This document shows, piece after piece, positions 37,100-46,310 of a stretch of DNA of 64,000 nt (position 1 is its first letter; each line of letters opens with the position of its first letter). Under the pieces are notes generated by a model, which had not been told where the DNA came from, made no database searches, and saw only the letters and a program-made list of their open reading frames with translations. Where the stretch lies: positions 1 through 64,000 of the forward strand of contig CAYQJS010000003.1 of the NCBI GenBank assembly GCA_964417895.1, given 5' to 3'. This stretch comes from CAYQJS01 sp964417895. Lineage in GTDB: Bacteria; Chloroflexota; UBA6077; SHYK01. The translations under genes and the position numbers were made by a program.

Positions 37100-39589
37100 G
37101 TGAGACCGAGGGCGGTCATCGTGGCAGGCGCGCTGTTGCTGGCCGTGCTCGTGGGTGGAGTCCTTCTTCTCTATGCGAGGCCGGGGAACACCCCTCCGGG
37201 CCTCGGCCCCGAACCGCAGCAGGGTGCAGCGCCGGTTCTCGCGCGCGAAGTGGTCTTTATCGAGCAGCCGGACCCCGCCAAAGCGATTGAGATGCTCGAA
37301 GCCGGCCAGATGCACGTCTATGCCACTGGGCTGACGGACCCGGAGCTAGAGCGCCGCGCGCGCGGATCCCGAGCGCTGGATGTCGCCATTTCGTACGGCT
37401 CTTCGACGGAGCTGACCTTCAATCCCGTTGGCCCCGTGTTCCCCGGCACGGAGAAGCTCAACCCCTTCTCCGTCCCCGCCATTCGGGAGGCCATGAACTG
37501 GCTCATCGACCGAAATCACATCGTCCAGGAAATCTATGGTGGACTCGGCAAGCCGCGTTACCTGCCACTCACCTCGGCATTTCCGGACTACGCGCGGTTG
37601 GCAGACGTGGCTCGCGCGCTCGAGCTCCAGTACAGCCCCAACCCGGCCCGCGCCAGAACTATCATCGCCCAGGAGATGGAAAAGCTCGGCGCGGTTCAGG
37701 TAGGAGGGGGGTGGCAGTTCCGAGGGCGACCCGTGGAGCTCGCTTTCTTGATCCGGAGCGAGGATGAGCGCCGGGAGATCGGCGACTACGTGGCCACCTT
37801 GCTGCAGGGGCTCGGTTTCGCGGTCGACCGGCAGTACAAGACGGCAGCCGAGGCGTCACGCATCTGGATCGGAAGCGACCCGGCGGCGGGCAGCTGGCAC
37901 CTCTACACGGGCGGCTGGTCCAGCACGGCCATTAGCCGCGACCAGGCCGGCAACTTCGCCTTTTATTACACCTCAAGGGGGCTCCCAGAGCCGCTGTGGC
38001 AAGCGTACAGGCCCTCCGCTGAGCTCGACCGGGCCGCCGATGCGCTGGCCCGCCGTGACTACGCGACCTTGGAAGAGCGCCAGAAGCTGATGGCGGATGC
38101 GTTGCGACTCTCCATGGTGGACGCTGTCCGCGTCTGGCTGGCCGACCGCGTCAGCGCCTGGGTGTTTCGTTCTGAGGTTGCCGTCACATCCGACCTCGCC
38201 GCCGGTATCTCGGGCTCTGCGCTCTGGCCGTACACCCTCCGCTTCAACGACGGGCGGAGCGATCGCATCACCTTCGGTTCCCCCAGCATCCTCACCGAGC
38301 CCTGGAACCCGCTCGCGGGCACCAACTGGATCTTCGACACGATGATCATCCGCGGCACCACCGAATCCCCAGTCCTACCAGACCCCTTCACCGGTCTCTC
38401 CTGGCCGCTGCGGATCAAGTCCGCCCAGGTGTTCGTCGAGGAGGGGCTACCCGTCGCCAAGACCCACGACTGGGTGGACCTGAGCTTCGTTCCCGCCATC
38501 CAGGTCCCCGCGGACGCCTGGATCGACTGGGAGCCGGTGGCACAGCGCTTCATTACGGTCGGGGAGGCCCATCCTCAGGGGCTCGGGGCCCGGACAAGGA
38601 CCGTTGTGCACTACGTGGACGACCTCTACCAGCGGCGCTGGCACGATGGCAGCCGCGTCTCCCTGGCCGATGCCATCCTGGAGCTGATCCTGGTCTTTGA
38701 TCGGGCCAAGGAGGGAAGCCCGCTGTTCGACGAAGCGGAGGTGCCGGCTTTCGAAACTTTTGTCGGCCACTTCCGGGGTGCCAGGATCGTACAAGAGGAG
38801 CCGCTGATCGCCGAGATCTACAGCGACCAGATCCTTCCCGATGCAGAGCTGATGTCTCGAGCGGGCTTCTTCCACGCCGACACGCCATGGCACACGCTGG
38901 CCCCCGGGATCCTCGCCGAGACCAACCGAGAGCTGGCCTTCTCCAACAGCAAAGCCGACCGGCTGGGCGTGGAGTGGATGAGCTACATCGCCGGGCCCAG
39001 CCTCGCTGTTCTGGAGCGGTACCGGGCCCAGGCCCAGGAGCGGGGGTACATCCCGTTCGAGAACGTCCTTGGGAAGTACGTCACGCGCGATGAAGTGATG
39101 CGCCGCTACGAGGCTCTGAGTCGGTGGTATGGGGAGCGCGGCCACTTCTGGGTGGGGCGCGGGCCCTTCTATATCCACTCGGTGCACCCGGTGGAGAAGA
39201 CTGTAGTGGTGCGCAGAGCCGAGGACCACATGGTCACCGATGAGCGCTGGCTCCGCTTCACCAGACCACCCGTCGCTGAGGTCGAGGTTGCCGGCCCGAG
39301 CCGAACGGCTCGTGGGGCGCGGGCGGAGTTCTCCGTGAAGGTCACGTTCCGAGGTCAGCCCTATCCCACCAAGGACATCGAGATCGCGAAGTTCCTGGTG
39401 TTCGACGCCCGGGGGCGCATGGCCTTTGCCGAGGACGCAGAGGCAGTCAGTGACGGCGAGTGGCGCGCGGTCTTGAGCTCCGACCAGACCACGCAGCTCG
39501 AGGTGGGTTCCAACCGGCTCGAGGTGATCGTCGTGTCTCGCACGGTGAGCATCCCTTCCTTCGACTCGTTCACCTTTGTGACGCAGTAG
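37100..39589 (+). CDS. Large ABC substrate-binding protein with C-terminal Ig-like domain
   Basis: An 829-residue protein, far longer than the usual 500-600. It begins with a single membrane anchor (AVIVAGALLLAVLVGGVLLLYA, residues 4-25) and no lipobox. The binding-protein core (LNPFSVPAIREAMNWLIDR, about 130) has been expanded, and about 90 C-terminal residues (EVEVAGPSRTARGARAEFSVKVTFRG ... GSNRLEVIVVS) look like an Ig/FN3-type beta-sandwich. The start is GTG with GGAGGTG five bases before it. It heads the second transporter operon: permease, permease, ATPase, ATPase. Substrate unknown, presumably a peptide. Confidence 0.82.
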   Translation: MRPRAVIVAGALLLAVLVGGVLLLYARPGNTPPGLGPEPQQGAAPVLAREVVFIEQPDPAKAIEMLEAGQMHVYATGLTDPELERRARGSRALDVAISYGSSTELTFNPVGPVFPGTEKLNPFSVPAIREAMNWLIDRNHIVQEIYGGLGKPRYLPLTSAFPDYARLADVARALELQYSPNPARARTIIAQEMEKLGAVQVGGGWQFRGRPVELAFLIRSEDERREIGDYVATLLQGLGFAVDRQYKTAAEASRIWIGSDPAAGSWHLYTGGWSSTAISRDQAGNFAFYYTSRGLPEPLWQAYRPSAELDRAADALARRDYATLEERQKLMADALRLSMVDAVRVWLADRVSAWVFRSEVAVTSDLAAGISGSALWPYTLRFNDGRSDRITFGSPSILTEPWNPLAGTNWIFDTMIIRGTTESPVLPDPFTGLSWPLRIKSAQVFVEEGLPVAKTHDWVDLSFVPAIQVPADAWIDWEPVAQRFITVGEAHPQGLGARTRTVVHYVDDLYQRRWHDGSRVSLADAILELILVFDRAKEGSPLFDEAEVPAFETFVGHFRGARIVQEEPLIAEIYSDQILPDAELMSRAGFFHADTPWHTLAPGILAETNRELAFSNSKADRLGVEWMSYIAGPSLAVLERYRAQAQERGYIPFENVLGKYVTRDEVMRRYEALSRWYGERGHFWVGRGPFYIHSVHPVEKTVVVRRAEDHMVTDERWLRFTRPPVAEVEVAGPSRTARGARAEFSVKVTFRGQPYPTKDIEIAKFLVFDARGRMAFAEDAEAVSDGEWRAVLSSDQTTQLEVGSNRLEVIVVSRTVSIPSFDSFTFVTQ

Positions 39590-39598
39590 CGTCACGAA

Positions 39599-39626
39599 GG
39601 GGTCGGGGGTCGGGGGCCAGGGGTCA
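39599..39626 (+). repeat. Heptanucleotide array (GGGGTCG family)
   Basis: Four heptamers in a row (GGGGTCG, GGGGTCG, GGGGCCA, GGGGTCA) occupy the short gap after the large binding-protein gene. A complementary-style array (CCCTGAC, CCCCGAC, CCCCAGC, CCCCGAC, CCCCGAG) starts at 39690, inside the first codons of the next gene. Confidence 0.85.
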
Positions 39627-39661
39627 GAGAGGACCTGGCGCCTGTCAGGCCCGACTCCGAT

Positions 39662-40786
39662 GTGGAGCGCAAGCAAATTGGCGAGATGGCCCTGACCCCC
39701 GACCCCCAGCCCCCGACCCCCGAGGGGCCCTGGGGCCGGGTCGTTAAGTACACCGTTTACCGGGTGATCGCCCTGTTTCTGACGGTTGTCGTGGGGGTCT
39801 ACCTCACCATACTCGTCGCAAACCTGGGCGGTCAGGTGGACGAGATCCGTCGGGCGCAGATCCGCGAGGCGGTCGGAGCGCGGGTGCTCGCCACTCCGGA
39901 GCTCCAGGCATTGCCCCCCACCGAGCTGCGTCGTCTGATGGATCAGCAAATAGCACTCGAGGAAACGCGGCTGGGCCTCGAGCGCCCCTTTCTGTTGCGG
40001 AGCCTGAGCTACCTAGCCGACGCCCTAACTCTGTCACTAGGGCGCGCCGAGCATCTGAGCAGCGATAGCGGGTCCAGGCAGGTGCGGCTGATCCTGCTGG
40101 AACGGCTTCCTCCCACGCTCCTCCTGTTCGTGACCGCCTACTTCGCCCTGTTCTTTCTCTCTCTGGTCGCCGGGCTCTCCCTGTCGCGGCGCTACGGGAG
40201 CTTTCTCGATCGGGCGACGATAGCGCTGGCGCCGACATCTGCCGCCCCGGCCTGGTTCTACGGCATCTTCCTGATCCTGATTTTCGCCGCGTGGACCCGG
40301 CTCCTGCCTTTTGGTGGAATGGTTTCGGCGCCTCCCCCTGACTCTACGTGGCAGTACGCCCTGGACCTGCTGCGCCACATGCTGCTGCCGGTCGCAGCCA
40401 TCCTCATCGGGGCCGTTTTTCTCTCCATCTATTCATCCCGCACCTTCTTCCTGATCTACTCCAATGAGGACTACGTGGAAATGGCGAAGGCGAAGGGGCT
40501 TCCCTCGGCTGCCATCGAACGGCGCTACATCCTTCGTCCCGCCCTCCCGCCCATCTTGACCAACTTTGCTTTGAGTCTGATCGGACTCTGGACAGGCTCA
40601 ATCATCCTCGAGATCGTCTTCAACTGGCCGGGAATCGGACGGCTGCTGTTCCAGGCCATCGGTCTCTACGACACCCCGGTCATCGTCGCGTCAGTGGTCA
40701 TCTATGCATACCTCCTCGCCATCACGGTATTCGTACTGGACATCGTCTACGCGCTGGTTGATCCCAGGGTGAGTATCGGCGGGTAG
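39662..40786 (+). CDS. Peptide ABC transporter permease, DppB/OppB type
   Basis: A 374-residue permease. After a roughly 30-residue low-complexity N-terminus (TPDPQPPTPEG) encoded by five heptamers at 39690-39724, the OppB pattern begins with VVKYTVYRVIALFLTVVVG. An unusually long first external loop (about residues 55-130) carries ETRLGLERPFLLRSL. The EAA loop is AKAKGLPSAAIERRYILRPAL, followed by VFNWPGIGRLLFQA. The start is GTG at 39662 or ATG at 39686. Part of the second peptide transporter operon. Confidence 0.9.
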   Translation: MERKQIGEMALTPDPQPPTPEGPWGRVVKYTVYRVIALFLTVVVGVYLTILVANLGGQVDEIRRAQIREAVGARVLATPELQALPPTELRRLMDQQIALEETRLGLERPFLLRSLSYLADALTLSLGRAEHLSSDSGSRQVRLILLERLPPTLLLFVTAYFALFFLSLVAGLSLSRRYGSFLDRATIALAPTSAAPAWFYGIFLILIFAAWTRLLPFGGMVSAPPPDSTWQYALDLLRHMLLPVAAILIGAVFLSIYSSRTFFLIYSNEDYVEMAKAKGLPSAAIERRYILRPALPPILTNFALSLIGLWTGSIILEIVFNWPGIGRLLFQAIGLYDTPVIVASVVIYAYLLAITVFVLDIVYALVDPRVSIGG

Positions 40787-40797
40787 GGAGGGACCCA

Positions 40798-42302
<1,505 letters not shown>

Positions 42303-42303
<1 letters not shown>

Positions 42304-43472
42304 TGAACTCCGGGCCGAGCGTCACAGATGGCGGATCAGGGGAAAAGCGCCCGCGCGCCCTGACTCCTGGCCTCTTGCCCCTGACCCCTGGCGAGGGCCT
42401 CCTTCGCGTCGAGGAGCTGAAACTCTACTACCGCGCGTCCCGGGGTCTCGTGCAGGCGGTCGATGGTGTTAGCTTCGGCCTGGGCCGCGCGGAAGCGCTG
42501 GCGGTCCTCGGCGAATCGGGGTGCGGCAAGAGCTCGCTGGCCCGGGCCATCCTCCGCCTTCTGCCCCACAATGTGGCCACCTGCTCCGGCCGGGTGTTGC
42601 TGGACGGCGCCGACATCATGGCTCTCGACGAGGAGCGGTTCCGGCAAGAAGTCCGCTGGGTCAAGATTGCGCTCGTGGCCCAGGCCGCGATGAACGCGCT
42701 GAACCCGGTACTGAAGGTTGGGGACCAGGTAATGGAACCCATGACGTTCGGCCGCGGCGTGTCGAAAGAGGCAGCGCTGACGCGGGCCCAGGAGGTGTTC
42801 CACCTGGTGGGGATACCGCTGGACTTCCTGAATCGGTACGCGTTCGAGTTGAGCGGGGGCATGCGGCAGCGGGCCGTCATCGCGATGGCCATGGTCCTTC
42901 AACCGGCCGTGGTGATCCTGGACGAGCCGACCTCGGCCCTGGACGTTCTCACTCAGGCGAACATCATGAATGCACTCAAGCGCATCAAGGCGGAACAGGA
43001 CATGAGCTTCCTGCTGATCACGCACGACATTGCGGCGGCCAGCGAAGTAGCGGACACGGTCGCCGTGATGTACGCGGGACAGCTCGTTGAGGTGAGCGCC
43101 GCGCCCCGCTTCTACCGCCAGCCCCTGCACCCCTATGCGCAGAGGCTCCTGGCGAGCGTACCCCGACTCCGGGACGAGGAACGGCCGGAGTTCATCCCCG
43201 GTCAGCCACCCAGCTTGATCGACCCTCCGGCGGGCTGCCGCTTCGCCGCGCGCTGCCCCTTCAGGATGACCCAGTGCGACGAGGAGCCGCCGATGCTAAA
43301 GGTCGAGCTTGCAGCTCCGGGTGCCGAGTTCCGGCAGCCCGGAACCTCGCCAGGCGCCCCACCACTTCGAACTCGGAACCCGGAGCCCGGAACCTCGCCT
43401 GTCGCCCCACCACCTGGAGCTCGGAACCCGGAGCCCGGAACCTCGTTGGTCAAGTGCTGGCTGTATGCGTGA
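42303..43472 (+). CDS. Peptide ABC transporter ATPase, DppD/OppD type
   Basis: About 389 residues. Walker A is LGESGCGKSSLARA, the Q-loop region is ALVAQAAMNALNPV, the ABC signature is ELSGGMRQRAVIAMA and Walker B is AVVILDEPTSALD, followed by the switch His in LLITHDIA. The oligopeptide C-terminal domain ends with GCRFAARCPFRM and CWLY. A 30-residue N-terminal leader (ALTPGLLPLTPGEG) comes from heptamers at 42358-42392. A 48-base repeat stretch is inserted just before the final VKCWLYA. The ATG overlaps the previous stop by one base. Confidence 0.92.
43338..43446 (+). repeat. 48-bp in-frame repeat in the ATPase gene
   Basis: The phrase CCCGGAACCTCG recurs at about 43338, 43386 and 43434, exactly 48 bases apart. 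The encoded peptide repeats PGTSP(G/V)APP...RNPE every 16 residues. Within each unit the GGAACCC/GGAGCCC heptamer pattern is visible, tying it to the heptanucleotide family. Confidence 0.85.
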
Positions 43473-44745
43473 AGGTGGGGGCGGCCCCCTCCCCCCAGCT
43501 CCCTCCCCCAACGACTGGGGGCGGGGGAGAGATGCCGGCTATCCCGGAACTCGGAACCCCGAACTCCGAACTCCGAACTCCGAGCTCCGAACTCCGTTGC
43601 TTTCGGTGCGCGATCTGCATACCTGGTTCGAGCTGCGCCGCTGGGGCTTCGCACGGGCCGGAGTCGTGCGCGCCGTCGACGGGGTGACCTTCGACCTGGA
43701 ACCGGGCGAGGCCGTTGCCGTGGTTGGCGAAAGCGGATGTGGAAAGTCCACCCTGGCCAGAACCATCCTGGGCTTGGTCCCGCCGACGCGCGGGGAGATC
43801 GTATTCGCGGGGCACGCGCTTTACGGAGGGGCCAGCGGTCGGGGGTCGGGGGCCAGAGGCGGCAGCGGGGATCGAGGGTCAGGGGTCGGGGGCGACAGCG
43901 GGGGTTGGGGCACAGCAGCTGAGGGCGAGAGCGTGGGTCGGGGGCCAGCGGATGCTGGCGCGAGCGCCTCTCACACCTCAGTCCTCAGTCCTCAGTCCTC
44001 TGGCGCGCGCGCGTACCGGGCTCAGGTCGGCTTCATTCAGCAGGATCCTTACGGAGCCCTTCCCCCGTTTATGGACGTGCGACGAATCCTGCAGGAGCCC
44101 CTCGCGATCCACAAGATGGGGGACAAACACGAACGAGAAACCCGAGTCCTGGAGGCGCTAGAAGAGGTCAAGCTGACTCCGGTCGAAGACTTCCTCCCGA
44201 AGTTCCCCCACATGCTGAGCGGAGGCCAGCAGCAACGCGTCGTCATCGCCCGCGCCATCATCCTCCGCCCCAGGCTGGTCGTCGCCGACGAGCCTGTCTC
44301 GATGCTCGACGCCTCGGTGCGGGTCGAGGTCCTCGAGCTCCTCCGCTCGCTGCAGCAGGCCTACCAGCTCAGCCTGGCATACATCACGCACGACCTCTCG
44401 ACGGTCCGCCATTTCGCGGAACGCGTTTTCGTCATGTACGCCGGGAAGCTGGTCGAAAAAGCCCCGGTGGGTGAGCTACTCCGGAACCCGCTGCATCCGT
44501 ACACCCAGTCCCTCCTCGCGGCGATCCCCGACCCCGATTCGGCGAACGCCATGGCGCTTCGCGAGATCCCCGCCGGCGAGCCGCCCAGTCTTCTCAACCC
44601 CCCGTCCGGCTGCCGCTTCCATCCCCGCTGCCCCTTCGCCATCGCCGATCTCTGTGACCGGGAAGAGCCACCGGATCTGGAGCAGGCACCGGGGCACTCG
44701 GTGGCCTGCTGGCTGTACCCGAACGGCACGGGGACCGCGCCATGA
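43465..44745 (+). CDS. Peptide ABC transporter ATPase, DppF/OppF type, with repeat insertions
   Basis: About 426 residues, against about 320-330 for a typical OppF. ATG 43465 overlaps the previous gene by eight bases. The first roughly 50 residues (TRNPELRTPNSELRTP) are encoded by GAACTCC heptamers. Walker A is VGESGCGKSTLARTI. Between IVFAGHALYGG and the Q-loop VGFIQQDPYGALPP, where OppF normally has about ten residues, there are about 65 residues of Gly/Ser-rich sequence built from GGGGTCG-like heptamers and three CCTCAGT units. The signature MLSGGQQQRVVIARA, Walker B LVVADEPVSMLD and C-terminal GCRFHPRCPFA are intact, so the protein is probably functional with an extended surface loop. Confidence 0.88.
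   Translation: MREGGGGPLPPAPSPNDWGRGRDAGYPGTRNPELRTPNSELRTPLLSVRDLHTWFELRRWGFARAGVVRAVDGVTFDLEPGEAVAVVGESGCGKSTLARTILGLVPPTRGEIVFAGHALYGGASGRGSGARGGSGDRGSGVGGDSGGWGTAAEGESVGRGPADAGASASHTSVLSPQSSGARAYRAQVGFIQQDPYGALPPFMDVRRILQEPLAIHKMGDKHERETRVLEALEEVKLTPVEDFLPKFPHMLSGGQQQRVVIARAIILRPRLVVADEPVSMLDASVRVEVLELLRSLQQAYQLSLAYITHDLSTVRHFAERVFVMYAGKLVEKAPVGELLRNPLHPYTQSLLAAIPDPDSANAMALREIPAGEPPSLLNPPSGCRFHPRCPFAIADLCDREEPPDLEQAPGHSVACWLYPNGTGTAP
43561..43595 (+). repeat. In-gene heptanucleotide array (GAACTCC)
   Basis: Five units (GAACTCC three times, GAGCTCC, GAACTCC) code the N-terminal extension of the DppF-type ATPase, giving the period-seven peptide NSELRTP. The array continues a degenerate GGAACTC/GGAACCC stretch from about 43547. 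Confidence 0.9.
43976..43996 (+). repeat. In-gene heptanucleotide array (CCTCAGT x3)
   Basis: Exactly three CCTCAGT units, 21 bases, lie in frame within the Walker A to Q-loop interval of the DppF-type ATPase and encode SVLSPQS. The same unit forms intergenic arrays at 48512-48560 and 57774-57808. Confidence 0.92.
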
Positions 44746-44960
44746 GGATGATCGGGCTCGCGTTCGGGTTGCTGGTTCTCGGATTCTTGCTCGTGTTCGT
44801 CACGGTGCTTCGGCTGATGGACGCGAATTTCCTCTTATTGTTCCTTGCCTACGCTAGCTCTCTTACGGGACTGTGCCTCGGGTACGTCGGGATCGCGCAG
44901 CCGCGGGGTTCAGGGCCGGTTCAAGGCAGGTCCCACGAGTTTCCAGGACAGGGCACTTGA
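44742..44960 (+). CDS. Small two-helix membrane protein
   Basis: A 72-residue protein whose first 55 residues form two transmembrane helices (LAFGLLVLGFLLVFVTVL and FLLLFLAYASSLTGLCLGYVG) with a hydrophilic tail. The ATG overlaps the ATPase stop by four bases (ATGA), so it is the last gene of the transporter operon. No family recognised. It could be a small transporter-associated subunit or simply an envelope protein. Confidence 0.65.
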   Translation: MRMIGLAFGLLVLGFLLVFVTVLRLMDANFLLLFLAYASSLTGLCLGYVGIAQPRGSGPVQGRSHEFPGQGT

Positions 44961-45185
44961 TCGACGCGGCGCCTGGAGACTTCTTTGACCCCCACTCGGG
45001 CAGCCCGCGTAGGTCCAGGCTCTGGACCGCTCAAGTGGTTGTGCCACGTCGCTAGCGGTGGTATCCGAGTTCCACCGGCCCGGTTTGCGCTTTCTCGCGA
45101 GGACCGTCGCAGCGCCATCGGCCGCCCGGCCAACCGCCCAGTAAAGTGCATCTCGATGTAATGATAATTGCAGTACAATGCTCTA

Positions 45186-45461
45186 GTGGCTCAGCGAGAA
45201 GCGCTCATCATTGAGGCCAACGGGGAGCTCTTCCGGTTCTACTACGACCTGGAGCATCACCAAGTGCTGCACATCACCTTGCAGCACGGCACCATGCCGG
45301 CGGATGCTATTCGAACGTTCTTCGCGGGCACGACGGGACCTTGGGACGACGGACACGCGCGTTTCGAGACGCTGACGGAGAGCCATGCGATTTACTGGAC
45401 CCGCCATTCGCACGACCAGTCGGTGATCATCATCAGCTGCTTCAGGCGAGGAGACGAATAA
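45186..45461 (+). CDS. Putative toxin of a type II toxin-antitoxin pair
   Basis: About 91 residues, no recognised family. The second half (HARFETLTESHAIYWTRHSHDQSVIIISCFRRGDE) has the compact beta-rich look of RelE/BrnT-like toxins. A TACAAT -10 hexamer lies at 45172-45177, so transcription should start close to the GTG at 45186, giving a leaderless or near-leaderless message; an in-frame TTG at 45168 would lie inside the promoter. The stop overlaps the next ATG (TAATG). Pairing with a ribbon-helix-helix-like protein is the main evidence. Confidence 0.55.
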   Translation: MAQREALIIEANGELFRFYYDLEHHQVLHITLQHGTMPADAIRTFFAGTTGPWDDGHARFETLTESHAIYWTRHSHDQSVIIISCFRRGDE

Positions 45462-45745
45462 TGGCCAAATCGGGTGGTAAGCCGATCGACATGAAGATCG
45501 TCGCCGACCATGTCGAGGAAGACCCTGAGGTCTCTGAGATGGTGACGCGCATGGAGGCGGAGGCAGACCGGGAGGTCGCTGCAGGCAGCGTCACCCTGCG
45601 ATGGGGACGAGAGCAAATCGCTGTCGTCAAGCGCGCTGCTGCGCTCATGGGTGTCCCCTATCAGACCTACCTCAAGCAGGTCGTCTTCAGGCAGGCCCTC
45701 GCAGACATCGAGCGCGCCGAGTCGGTCTTGGCGCATGGTCATTAG
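45461..45745 (+). CDS. Putative ribbon-helix-helix antitoxin
   Basis: A 94-residue acidic protein whose C-terminal half (VTLRWGREQIAVVKRAAALMGVPYQTYLKQVV) matches the CopG-like ribbon-helix-helix pattern of antitoxins and transcriptional regulators: a short DNA-contacting strand, then two helices with GVPYQTYL between. It overlaps the upstream small gene by one base, the usual arrangement of a toxin-first TA operon. It is likely to repress its own promoter. The gap downstream to the T-box promoter holds nothing recognisable. Confidence 0.65.
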   Translation: MAKSGGKPIDMKIVADHVEEDPEVSEMVTRMEAEADREVAAGSVTLRWGREQIAVVKRAAALMGVPYQTYLKQVVFRQALADIERAESVLAHGH

Positions 45746-45893
45746 CATGAGCGCTTCTGAGGTGCCGGTTCGCTGCTCCGATTTCGCGATGTAAGCCGAA
45801 TCACTACGATTCTGCTGCGCTCGAGCGAAGGGTGCCGCTCCGGCCGTTTGCTGCCGGCTGTCAAGCGTCGAAGATGCGCGTAGCAGCGGGTTC

Positions 45894-45922
45894 TTGCTTT
45901 CCCCGCACCCGCGGCCTACAAT
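45894..45922 (+). promoter_or_regulatory. Promoter of the T-box/cimA transcript
   Basis: TTGCTT (45894-45899) and TACAAT (45917-45922) are spaced by 17 bases, a good sigma-70-type promoter. The predicted start near 45929 is a few bases upstream of the T-box stem I. Confidence 0.65.
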
Positions 45923-45934
45923 GCATGTAACTCA

Positions 45935-46206
45935 ATAGCAGCAGGCGCTGACGGGACCGAGTAGGTCGGGGGCGCGCCGTCCAGAGAGCCCGGGGTTGGT
46001 GTGACCGGGCACGGCGAACCGACCGAATATCTTCCCCGAGCCGCCACCCGAACGGCGGGATCTGCCAAGTAGGCGTGGCCGGGTACGCCACCCGTTATCA
46101 GGGGCGGGGGTATGAACACGTACCCTGGTCGAGCGGGCGTACAGCCAAAATGGGTGGTACCGCGGGAATGGATCCCGTCCCATAGGGGACGGGATTTTTT
46201 GTTGGC
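45935..46206 (+). promoter_or_regulatory. T-box riboswitch, probably tRNA-Ile responsive
   Basis: The leader of the citramalate synthase gene has all main T-box parts. TGACGGGACCGAGTAGG is at the 5' base of stem I, and the CAGAGAGCC segment lies in stem I. A specifier-loop region GAATATCTT follows with ATC as the best codon, and the T-box sequence TGGGTGGTACCGCG lies at about 46150-46163. The variable base of the TGGT bulge would pair with a discriminator A, as in tRNA-Ile. A terminator follows. Uncharged tRNA-Ile should stabilise the antiterminator and turn on cimA, whose product feeds isoleucine synthesis. The class is certain; the specifier assignment is inferred. Confidence 0.93.
46171..46200 (+). 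terminator. T-box terminator hairpin
   Basis: ATCCCGTCCC pairs with GGGACGGGAT across a short ATAG loop and is followed by TTTTTT. Its 5' arm lies next to the T-box sequence, so it competes with the antiterminator. Confidence 0.92.
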
Positions 46207-46310
46207 TGCAGCTCGGTCATTCTGAGGCCCAAAGCCGAAGAATCTCGCGACGACGGGTACTTCCGGGAGATCCTTCACTTCGCTCAGGATGACATGAGGA
46301 GGACGTTACT

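Noticed and set aside
38447..39949. Minus-strand open frame of 500 codons
   Set aside because: Antisense to the large binding protein and the next permease start; no family features.
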